Assembly (NCBI RefSeq): GCF_004361855.1
Contig: NZ_SNWQ01000017.1
Span: 124,001 to 188,000, forward strand
Length of the DNA stretch: 64,000 nt
Origin: Kribbella caucasensis
GTDB taxonomy: Bacteria; Actinomycetota; Actinomycetes; Propionibacteriales; Kribbellaceae
Reading direction: 5' to 3'
Shown here: positions 17,166 to 24,381 of the stretch, piece by piece
How the letters are laid out: the number at the start of each line of letters is the position of its first letter
Numbering within the stretch: position 1 is the first letter of the stretch
Program-made: the position numbers and the translations under genes
Notes under the pieces: model-generated
Told to the model about the DNA's origin: nothing
Database searches by the model: none
What the model saw: the letters and a program-made list of their open reading frames with translations, nothing else

Positions 17166-18335
17166 GTGACGGGGAAACTGGGGGCGTCCGCCCGGTGGTG
17201 GCTGGCCGGTGCGGTGGTAGTTGTCGTGGGCATCTTGTTGCCGTTCGTCTGGGACCATGCGGGTGCCGACCTGAAGGTGTACCGGCTTGGCGGTTCGACG
17301 ATCCTGGCCGACCCGGCGACGCTCTACACGGCCCGGCTGAAAGAGATCTCGATGCCGTTCACCTATCCGGTGTTCGGCGCGCTGGTGATGGTGCCGGTCG
17401 CGTTGCTGCCGTGGGCGATGGCGTACTCCGCCGCGATGGCGGCCTCATTGGTAGCGCTCGCGGTGATCTGGCGAATGTGCCTCGGCGACCGCCACCCCGC
17501 CGTACTGGTCGCCCTCGTCGCAGCCTCGTTGCTCCTCGAACCGGTCCGCGAGACCCTCTCGTACGGCCAGATCAACCTGGTCCTCTGCGCGGTGATCCTG
17601 TACGACGTACTCGACACCAAGCATCCACGGAGGGGGATCTGGCTCGGCCTGGCCGCCGGCATCAAGCTGACCCCACTCGTCTTCTTCGGACTCCTCCTGG
17701 TCACCCGCCAGTGGAAGGCCCTCCTGCACGCCACGGCAGCCTTCTTCGCCACGGTCGCCATCGGCTTCCTGGTCGCCCCGCGGACCGCCCTCGACTACTG
17801 GACCAACCTGCTCGCCGACACCAGCCGAATCGGCGGCCTCGCGTACTCCGGCAACCAGTCCTGGAACGGCTATCTCATCCGCCTCACCGGCAACCTCGAA
17901 GGCGGCGGCCGAACCTGGCAACTCCTGCTCGCCATCACCGTCCTGGCCGGCCTGTACCTGACCCGCGTCCTCTGGATCCGCAACCAGCACCTGGCCGCCG
18001 TCTCCGTCTGCGCCATGATCGCCCTCTACTGCTCGCCGGTTTCCTGGTCCCACCACTGGGTCTGGTGCATCCCCCTCGGCGTTGCCCTCCTCCAAGCCAT
18101 CGACCTCCGCTGGCGCCCCTTCGCCGGGGTGCTCTGGTTCGGCCTGTTCGCGATCGCCCCCATCTGGTGGCCCCCACGCCGCGACAACCGCGAACTCACC
18201 TGGACCTTCGCCCAGCACCTCGAAGGCAACGCCTACCTCTGGCTCACCCTCGCGGCCGCAGTCGTCCTCACCTTCCACGCAAAGAAAACCACCCGGGAGG
18301 AAGCCTCCCGGGTGGTCGAAGAAACCGCCGCGTGA
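17166..18335 (+). CDS. GT87 family polyprenol-phosphate-dependent glycosyltransferase (copy 2)
   Basis: A 389-residue membrane protein strongly similar to the copy at 15220-16431 over its full length (shared GADLKVYRLGGS, LSYGQINLVL, GIWLGLAAGIKLTPLVFFGLL, GNQSWNGYLIRLTGNLEGGG, LWFGLFAIAPIWWPP). It is therefore a tandem duplicate separated by a methyltransferase gene. GTG 17166 starts a short cytosolic segment before the first helix. The 3' end (codons for TTREEASRVVEETAA) contains a strong hairpin that serves as terminator for the opposite-strand gene, which constrains this part of the protein. Sugar donor presumably polyprenol-phosphate mannose or similar. Confidence 0.86.
   Translation: MTGKLGASARWWLAGAVVVVVGILLPFVWDHAGADLKVYRLGGSTILADPATLYTARLKEISMPFTYPVFGALVMVPVALLPWAMAYSAAMAASLVALAVIWRMCLGDRHPAVLVALVAASLLLEPVRETLSYGQINLVLCAVILYDVLDTKHPRRGIWLGLAAGIKLTPLVFFGLLLVTRQWKALLHATAAFFATVAIGFLVAPRTALDYWTNLLADTSRIGGLAYSGNQSWNGYLIRLTGNLEGGGRTWQLLLAITVLAGLYLTRVLWIRNQHLAAVSVCAMIALYCSPVSWSHHWVWCIPLGVALLQAIDLRWRPFAGVLWFGLFAIAPIWWPPRRDNRELTWTFAQHLEGNAYLWLTLAAAVVLTFHAKKTTREEASRVVEETAA
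18288..18316 (-). terminator. Minus-strand terminator embedded in the end of the GT87 coding region
   Basis: ACCACCCGGGAGG, 3-nt loop, CCTCCCGGGTGGT. Read on the minus strand the stem is followed by TTTTCTTT, the usual U-tract, so it terminates the Gly-rich protein gene that stops at 18337. The stem itself encodes residues of the plus-strand glycosyltransferase. Confidence 0.8.
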
Positions 18336-18336
18336 C

Positions 18337-19173
18337 CTAGAAGTCTCCGCCGAAGTCGCCGCCGCCGAAGTCCCAGCCGCCGCTGTCGCCGCCGCCGAAG
18401 TCGCCGCCGGAGTCTCCACCGAAGTCGCCGCCGCTGTCGCCACCGTCACCGCCGTCGGCCTGGCCTGCGTCGTAGCCCGCGGCGTAGTCGCCGTAGCCGC
18501 CGCCGGCGAACATGCCGCCGAGCATGGTGCCGAGGAACATGCCGGTCATCACACCGCCGAGGGCGCCGAACATGCCCTGCGCGTACGGCGAGTAGGCCGG
18601 GCCGGCCTCCCAGTACGGCACCCGCTGCGGGCCGACCATGACCTTGCGGACGTCCGGCTCGGCCCCGGCGCGGACCCGCTCGGCGTCGGCCGCACAGGCC
18701 GGCACTTCACGCTGCGCGCCACCCGGCGGCGCCCACATCACGTCCTCCACGGACGGACCGTGCTGCGGGTTGAAGAAGCAGGACGGGCGGCGCTGCGGGA
18801 GCGGCTCGCCGTTCACCCGGGCGCGCACACAAGCGGCCGCATACCGGCCGTCTTCGAGGATCTCGATCACGTGCCTGATCTGCTCGGCCTCGGTCACCTG
18901 GGTGACGGCCTGCTTGGCCGACTCGTAGGCGTCCAGGGCGCGCTGGTAGTCCTGCCGGGCGCCGTCGCCAAGGTCCTTGCCGACCATGTCCAGGTCAAGG
19001 TCCTGGAGCTCCTCGCCGAACCGGGTGATGTCCTCGTCGGCGGTTCGCTTCACCGACTCGATTTCGGCCGCGGTGATCTCCTGCTGCTTGCGGGACTGCA
19101 GCTGAGTGCGTCGGTACGACCGATAGGCCAGTACTGCGATCACGACGACCGCGATCAGCAGGATGTATTCCAT
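18337..19173 (-). CDS. Membrane-anchored protein with Gly/Asp-rich C-terminal tail
   Basis: A 278-residue protein. One N-terminal helix (YILLIAVVVIAVLAYRSY) is followed by a charged helical region (about 25-110, coiled-coil-like), a middle part with several Cys and Pro, a hydrophobic Gly-rich stretch (MFGALGGVMTGMFLGTMLGGMFAGGG), and about 45 residues of GGDSGGDFGG-type repeats to the end. Similar architectures are widespread but uncharacterised in actinobacteria. An AGGAAGG sequence precedes ATG 19173. Its terminator is inside the neighbouring GT87 gene. No enzymatic motif is seen. Confidence 0.75.
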   Translation of the reverse strand: MEYILLIAVVVIAVLAYRSYRRTQLQSRKQQEITAAEIESVKRTADEDITRFGEELQDLDLDMVGKDLGDGARQDYQRALDAYESAKQAVTQVTEAEQIRHVIEILEDGRYAAACVRARVNGEPLPQRRPSCFFNPQHGPSVEDVMWAPPGGAQREVPACAADAERVRAGAEPDVRKVMVGPQRVPYWEAGPAYSPYAQGMFGALGGVMTGMFLGTMLGGMFAGGGYGDYAAGYDAGQADGGDGGDSGGDFGGDSGGDFGGGDSGGWDFGGGDFGGDF

Positions 19174-19382
19174 GACTCGCCTTCCTCGACGGGCTTTACG
19201 TCGAGCCTACCGAAGCCTTCCAATTTCGTTCCCCGCCCCACCACCCCGGTCTGGCCAATTCCGCTGAAAGGACAGCCTTCCGCGCCACGCAGAGCGACGG
19301 CAATGCCCGGATTCCGGTCACTCTTTGCGCATAATCAGTTACTGCTGCCTGATCAAGCACCAGATCGGCCGGAGGCTTCCCG

Positions 19383-20975
19383 ATGCGCACCACCCGATCC
19401 CTTCGACTGGCGCTCACCGCGGTGACGGGACTCGTCCTGTTCATCCCACTGCACACCGCGCCGACCCCAGTTGCCGCGACAACACCAGCTACAGCACCGT
19501 CGTACGAGGAGCTACCGCTCAACCCGGCTGCCGGTAAGTCGTACGCGAGCACTGCCGTTCCGCAGACCAAACCGTTCGGCCTTGTCGGCGTGACGTGGCC
19601 GTATCGCACCAGCTCAGCCCAGGTCGAGGTGAAGGTCCGGGTGCAGCGCAACGGCACCTGGTCGGCCTGGCAGAAGCTCACGGTCGAGGACGAGCACGCC
19701 CCCGACCCGGCTGCCAAGGAAGGCCGCGAACGCTCCGGCACCGAACCGCTCTGGGTCGGCGACGCAGGAGGAGTCGAGGCATCCCTCACGACGACGGACG
19801 GTACGACGGTCGAGGACGCCAAGATCGCCCTCATCCAGCCCGGCACCAGCCCGGCCGACACGGACCCGCAACCGACCACCACAATCAGCACTGATGCCAC
19901 AAGCGGCGCCCCGTACCCGATCCCCGCGATCATCGGCCGGCCTGGTTGGGGAGCCGACGAACGCCTCAGGTCCCACAACGGCGCCGCCTGCGCGAAGCCG
20001 AAGTACACGAGCACCGTCCAGGCGGCCTTCGTCCACCACACGGCCGACCGCAACGACTACACCCGCGCACAGGTGCCAGCGATGATCCGCAGCATGTACG
20101 CGTACCACGTGAAGAGCCGCGGCTGGTGCGACCTCGGGTACAACTTCCTGGTCGACAAGTTCGGCCGCGCCTGGGAGGGCCGGTACGGCGGGATGCAGCT
20201 GCCCGTGCTCGGCGCGCACACCGGCTCGTTCAACGCCAGCTCCTTCGGCGTCTCGCTGATCGGCAACTACGAGAAGACCGCGCCGAGCGCCCAGATGCTG
20301 GAGATGACCGCCCGGATCGTCGCCTGGAAGCTGGACGCCAACTACCGGTCCCCACTCGGCACCGTCGTCCTCGCCGGCACCAAGCTGAACACGGTCTCGG
20401 GCCATCGTGACACCAAGGCGACAGCGTGTCCGGGCAACAACCTCTACAGCAAACTCAGTTGGCTGAGGCAACGAGTCGACACGCTGATGGGCAAGAGCAT
20501 CTCGACCGAGATCTATCGGTACGCGCAAGCGCTCGGCGGCTACCGCGCGATCGGCCAGCCCTTCTGGGGCGAGCATCCGATCAAGGGCGGCCGCGCGACG
20601 TACTTCGGTGCCCGCGACATCTACTGGTCGCCGCAGACCGGCGCGCGCAGCCTGCAAGGTGGTTTCCGCGCCCGCTTCCGGCAGCTCGGTCCGGCCGGCG
20701 TCCTAGGTCTGCCCGTCGCCGAACAACGCAACGGCGGTGTTTCCGGGAGTCGCCTGCAAGCCTTCCGCGGTGGCGCGCTCTACTGGTCGCCGCCGACCGG
20801 GATGCACGCGGTCTACGGGCTGATCTCCCGCAGGTACGGCGCACTCGGCGCGGAGCGATCCCGACTCGGCCTGCCCACCTCCCCGACGTACAAGGTGAAT
20901 GGTGGCATCCAGCAACGGTTCCAGCGCGGCAAGCTGACGCTGAGCACCAGAACCGGCCGGGTGTACGAGTCGTGA
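19383..20975 (+). CDS. Secreted PGRP-type N-acetylmuramoyl-L-alanine amidase with LGFP repeats
   Basis: A 530-residue exported peptidoglycan hydrolase that should cut the MurNAc-L-Ala bond. Residues 1-34 are a Sec signal. After about 140 residues of beta-rich linker comes the amidase_2/PGRP domain (roughly 180-360) with zinc ligands in FVHHTADRN and SGHRDTKATACPG. The C-terminal part (about 380-530) carries LGFP-type repeats (GGYRAIGQPF, LGPAGVLGLPVAEQ, LGAERSRLGLPTSP), which are cell-wall binding modules of mycolic-type and related actinobacteria. Start ATG 19383 has CGGAGG 8 nt upstream. It overlaps the SpoIID-like gene by 4 bp (GTGA). Confidence 0.9.
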   Translation: MRTTRSLRLALTAVTGLVLFIPLHTAPTPVAATTPATAPSYEELPLNPAAGKSYASTAVPQTKPFGLVGVTWPYRTSSAQVEVKVRVQRNGTWSAWQKLTVEDEHAPDPAAKEGRERSGTEPLWVGDAGGVEASLTTTDGTTVEDAKIALIQPGTSPADTDPQPTTTISTDATSGAPYPIPAIIGRPGWGADERLRSHNGAACAKPKYTSTVQAAFVHHTADRNDYTRAQVPAMIRSMYAYHVKSRGWCDLGYNFLVDKFGRAWEGRYGGMQLPVLGAHTGSFNASSFGVSLIGNYEKTAPSAQMLEMTARIVAWKLDANYRSPLGTVVLAGTKLNTVSGHRDTKATACPGNNLYSKLSWLRQRVDTLMGKSISTEIYRYAQALGGYRAIGQPFWGEHPIKGGRATYFGARDIYWSPQTGARSLQGGFRARFRQLGPAGVLGLPVAEQRNGGVSGSRLQAFRGGALYWSPPTGMHAVYGLISRRYGALGAERSRLGLPTSPTYKVNGGIQQRFQRGKLTLSTRTGRVYES

Positions 20976-22186
20976 AACGCGCGATCGTCGTCGGGCTCGT
21001 GCTGGCGACGTTGCCGAGCGGGCTGGCGGTGGCGAGCGAACCCGGCGAACCTGGCGAGCCCGAGTCGGAGGCGGTTCAGACGATCACCGGCCGCGGTTTC
21101 GGGCACGGCCGCGGCATGTCGCAGTACGGCGCTCAGGGGGCCGCGCTGGCCGGCAAGAACGTCCAGCAGATCCTCGATTTCTACTACCCCGGTACGGCGA
21201 CGGCCAAGGCGACCGGGATGATCAGGATCCGCCTGACCAAGGACACCACCGACGGCGTCCGGGTGGTCGCGACGCAAGGCCTCAAGCTCCGCGATCTCAG
21301 GTCCAGCAAGGTCTATCAGTTGCCCAGGGCATCGACCCGGAACGAGTGGTCGATCGACCCGTACGGCGAGCACGGCACCCGGGTGAGCTCCTTCGACGCC
21401 AAGAAGCGGACCTGGACTCTCTGGCGGACCCTGAAGGGGATGGCCCAGTTCGAGGGCCCGCCGGTCACCGCGTTGGTCCTGCCAAGTGGTTCGACGGCCG
21501 GGTATCGCGGCGTACTGCGAGCCGTCGACACGGCCGGGGCGCATCTCGACACGGTGAACGTGTTGCCGTTGGAGGCCTACCTGCGCGGCGTCGTCCCGCG
21601 TGAGGCGATCGTGAGTTGGCGGCCGGCTGCGCTCCAGGCGCAGGCGGTTGCCGCGCGCACCTATTCGTCGTACCACCGGAAGCGGGCGAGCGAGCGCGCG
21701 TACGACCTGTGCGACACGGTCGCCTGTCAGGTGTACGGCGGTTACGACTCCGAGAAACCCTCGACCAACGAGGCGATCGCGGCCACGGCCGGCCAGATCC
21801 GGGTCCACCGGAACGTGCCGATCATCGCGGAGTTCTCGTCCTCCAACGGCGGTGCCACGGCGGCCGGCGACGCGCCGTACCTGCTGGTCAAGGTGGACGG
21901 CTGGGACGCGTACCCGGGCAACAAGAACCCCAACTCCAGTTGGACGGTCACCCGGACGAGCGCCCAGTTGCGCGCGGCCTTCGGGGTCGGCGCGCTGCGG
22001 AGCCTCAAGGTGACCGGCCGGACCGGTGTCGGTCCCACCGGCGGCCGGGTGCAGACGGTCGAGGCGATCGGTGCCGACGGCAGGAAGGTGTTCACCGGCG
22101 ACCAGGTCCGGGCCCGGCTCGGGCTCCGGTCGGCCTGGTTCACCTTTGCCGGGGTTGCTCCGCTTGATATACCAACCACCGGTTGA
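20972..22186 (+). CDS. Secreted SpoIID/LytB domain protein
   Basis: A 404-residue exported protein (signal KRAIVVGLVLATLPSGLAVAS). The core shows the SpoIID/LytB hallmarks: GRGFGHGRGMSQYGAQGAA at the N-terminal side and VLPLEAYLRGVVPREAIVSWRPAALQAQAVAARTY in the middle, then AATAGQI and SSSNGGAT. SpoIID is a lytic transglycosylase acting on denuded glycan during sporulation; LytB-like homologues modulate amidases. Pairing with an amidase in a translationally coupled unit fits that: amidase removes stem peptides, SpoIID family protein cuts or guides glycan cleavage. GTG 20972. Confidence 0.88.
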   Translation: MKRAIVVGLVLATLPSGLAVASEPGEPGEPESEAVQTITGRGFGHGRGMSQYGAQGAALAGKNVQQILDFYYPGTATAKATGMIRIRLTKDTTDGVRVVATQGLKLRDLRSSKVYQLPRASTRNEWSIDPYGEHGTRVSSFDAKKRTWTLWRTLKGMAQFEGPPVTALVLPSGSTAGYRGVLRAVDTAGAHLDTVNVLPLEAYLRGVVPREAIVSWRPAALQAQAVAARTYSSYHRKRASERAYDLCDTVACQVYGGYDSEKPSTNEAIAATAGQIRVHRNVPIIAEFSSSNGGATAAGDAPYLLVKVDGWDAYPGNKNPNSSWTVTRTSAQLRAAFGVGALRSLKVTGRTGVGPTGGRVQTVEAIGADGRKVFTGDQVRARLGLRSAWFTFAGVAPLDIPTTG

Positions 22187-22295
22187 CCTTGAGCCATTGA
22201 CGCCGATTCCCCGCACCGGTTAGAACGTGACATCGCTGTCAACCGCTTGCCGCCCAGGAGGAACAGGCCGATGGTCAGGAAATTTGGTATATCAA
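22164..22295. repeat. Pair of inverted AT-rich sites flanking the GH76 start
   Basis: TTGATATACCAA at 22164-22175 (inside the last codons of the SpoIID-like gene) and its exact reverse complement TTGGTATATCAA at 22284-22295 (inside the signal-peptide codons of the GH76 gene). AT-rich 12-mers like these stand out in this genome and resemble operators bound by GntR- or LacI-type sugar regulators; the identity of any binding protein is unknown. Confidence 0.5.
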
Positions 22296-23434
22296 CCAGG
22301 ATCGCAGGCGGAGTGCTCGCGATCGCACTGCTCGGCACCATGCACACGCCCGCCGCCGGCGCCAGTGAGGACGGGACGTGGAGCGCGGCCGCCCGCGCAG
22401 CGGCGTCGTACCGGGCCATGAACCAGTACTTCGACGCGGGCGAGGGCCTGCTGCTGGAGGAGTACCCGAACGAGCAGCAGAACCCGTACTCCTACATCTG
22501 GCCGTACTCGCAGGCCGTGATCGGCGCGGAGAACCTGGCCGGCATCCCGGGGATCGGCCGCCAGTGGAACGCCGAAGCGGAGAAGCGGCTCGACGGTTAT
22601 GAGCCGTACTGGAACGCCGGGACCACGCCGAAGGGGTACGACTCGTACGTCCGGCCGCCGCTCGGTCATGGCGGTGACAAGTTCTACGACGACAACGAGT
22701 GGATCGGGCTGAACCTCATCCAGCACTACCAGCGGACTGGTGACCGCTCGTCGCTGGCGCGAGCGAAGGAGATCTTCGCCCTCGTCGTGCACGGCTGGGA
22801 CACCGACCCCACGCACCCGTGCGCAGGCGGCGTCTACTGGACCCAGGCGCCCTGGAGCCAGGACCGCAACACCGTGTCGAACGGCCCGGGCGCCGAACTC
22901 GGCGCACACCTGTACCTGCTCACCCGGGACAAGTCGTACTTGACCTGGGCGAAGCGGATGTACCAGTGGGCGCAGGACTGCATGCTCGCCCCGAACGGCC
23001 TCTACTGGGACCACATCGACCTCGCCGGCAACGTCGAGAAGACCCAGTGGTCCTACAACCAGGGCGTCATGCTCGGGGCCGGCGTGCTGCTCTACAAGTC
23101 GACCGGTGAGCGCAAGTACCTGAACGACGCCAAGTCGGTCGCGAACGCCTCACTCGCCTTCTACGGCAGCGAGGACCGACTCTGGAAGCAGCCGACCCGG
23201 TTCAACTCGATCTGGTTCAAGAACCTGCTGATCCTCGACTCGGTCGCGCACGACCCGCGGTACAAGGCCGCCATGTCGGCGTACTCGAATCGGGCGTGGA
23301 ATGAGGCCCGTGATCCGGAAACGGGCCTCTTCCACTTCGTCGACGGACCGGTCCAGTTGCTGGAGCAGTCCGCGATGGTCCAGATCGACGCACTCCTCGC
23401 CTGGCCCCGCAGCCAGTACAACAAGCTGGCCTAG
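22271..23434 (+). CDS. Secreted GH76 family glycoside hydrolase (alpha-1,6-mannanase type)
   Basis: A 387-residue exported enzyme. Signal peptide at residues 1-36 (ISTRIAGGVLAIALLGTMHTPAAGA). The paired catalytic aspartates of GH76 are in KFYDDNEWIGL (Asp140, Asp141); GGVYWTQAPWSQDRNTVSNGPGAELGAHLYLLT and WSYNQGVMLGAGVLLY are also typical of the (alpha/alpha)6 barrel. The family hydrolyses alpha-1,6-mannan, and some bacterial members transglycosylate wall mannan. ATG 22271 has AGGAGG 9 nt upstream. It follows two wall-acting genes by 84 bp, so an envelope mannan or an external fungal mannan are both possible substrates. Confidence 0.87.
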   Translation: MVRKFGISTRIAGGVLAIALLGTMHTPAAGASEDGTWSAAARAAASYRAMNQYFDAGEGLLLEEYPNEQQNPYSYIWPYSQAVIGAENLAGIPGIGRQWNAEAEKRLDGYEPYWNAGTTPKGYDSYVRPPLGHGGDKFYDDNEWIGLNLIQHYQRTGDRSSLARAKEIFALVVHGWDTDPTHPCAGGVYWTQAPWSQDRNTVSNGPGAELGAHLYLLTRDKSYLTWAKRMYQWAQDCMLAPNGLYWDHIDLAGNVEKTQWSYNQGVMLGAGVLLYKSTGERKYLNDAKSVANASLAFYGSEDRLWKQPTRFNSIWFKNLLILDSVAHDPRYKAAMSAYSNRAWNEARDPETGLFHFVDGPVQLLEQSAMVQIDALLAWPRSQYNKLA

Positions 23435-23436
23435 GG

Positions 23437-24309
23437 CTAGTCGGCCGACGTCGCGGACGTGATCTTGACCTCGGTGGCGGGCTTGCCGTCGGTGGGCCCG
23501 CCTTCGGGGATCACACCCGCGTTCGCGACCTTGTCGATCGCCTTGAGGCCGGCCTCGTCGACCGTGCCGAAGGCCGTGTACGCCGGGTCGAGGCCGGACC
23601 CGTCGCCGTACACGATGAAGAACTGGCTGCCGTTGGTGTTCGGCCCGGAGTTCGCCATCGCCAGGGTGCCGCGGCCGTACTTCATCTCGGGGAACACCTC
23701 GTCCTTGAAGCTGTACCCCGGTCCGCCCGAGCCGCTCGCGGACGGGTCGCCGCACTGCAGCACCTGCAGGCCGGCGCCGACGGTCATCCGATGGCAGACG
23801 GTGTTGTCGAAGTACTTCTGACTGGCCAGGCTGGCGAAGTTCTTCACCGCACATGGCGCGAGCGCGTTGTCCAGGGTGAGCTTGAGCGCGCCGATCGTCG
23901 TGTTCAGGGTGAGCGGCGTCGTTCCGGTGGCCTTGGTCTTGCCGTTGGCCGGCGCGTTCACGGCCTTCGCGGCGGCCTCGGTGGTCTTGGTGTAGGTGCA
24001 GTCCACCTGGGCCGGGAGCGGTGTCGGCCGGACCAGCGGCGCCGCCAGCGCGGTCGGGATCGACGCCGGCTTGTTGCTCGGGCCCGCGGACGCCGGCAGC
24101 TCCGTCGACGGGGTGTCGCTCGCGGCCGGGGTGTCGTCCCCGGTGTTCGCCGCGATCACGAAGACCACGACGATCACCGCGACCACCGACACGATCGCAG
24201 TGATGGTGATCGCCAGCATCCGGCGCTGCCGGGCCTGCTCGGCGGCACGTTCCGCCTGCCGAGCCGCCTTCCGCGCCGCCAGTTGCTGCTGATGGGTCTT
24301 CTTCGACAT
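23437..24309 (-). CDS. Membrane-anchored cyclophilin-type peptidyl-prolyl isomerase
   Basis: A 290-residue protein: charged cytosolic N-terminus (KKTHQQQLAARKAARQAERAAEQARQRR), one transmembrane helix (ITITAIVSVVAVIVVVFVIA), a Pro/Ser/Thr-rich linker, then a cyclophilin domain from about residue 125 to the end. Catalytic Arg is in VCHRMTVGAG, with LQCGDPS and MANSGPNTNGSQFFIVYG as expected. Extra Cys residues suggest disulfides outside the cell. It should assist folding of exported proteins. Same strand as, and 72 bp downstream of, the acyl-CoA carboxylase gene; convergent with GH76 with only 2 bp between stops. Confidence 0.9.
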   Translation of the reverse strand: MSKKTHQQQLAARKAARQAERAAEQARQRRMLAITITAIVSVVAVIVVVFVIAANTGDDTPAASDTPSTELPASAGPSNKPASIPTALAAPLVRPTPLPAQVDCTYTKTTEAAAKAVNAPANGKTKATGTTPLTLNTTIGALKLTLDNALAPCAVKNFASLASQKYFDNTVCHRMTVGAGLQVLQCGDPSASGSGGPGYSFKDEVFPEMKYGRGTLAMANSGPNTNGSQFFIVYGDGSGLDPAYTAFGTVDEAGLKAIDKVANAGVIPEGGPTDGKPATEVKITSATSAD

Positions 24310-24381
24310 GCTCAGTGCTCCCCTTCACCCGGGCGGTTGCTGGAGGGAACGTACCGCCTGAGGCTGAGAAACGGCTGTAAA

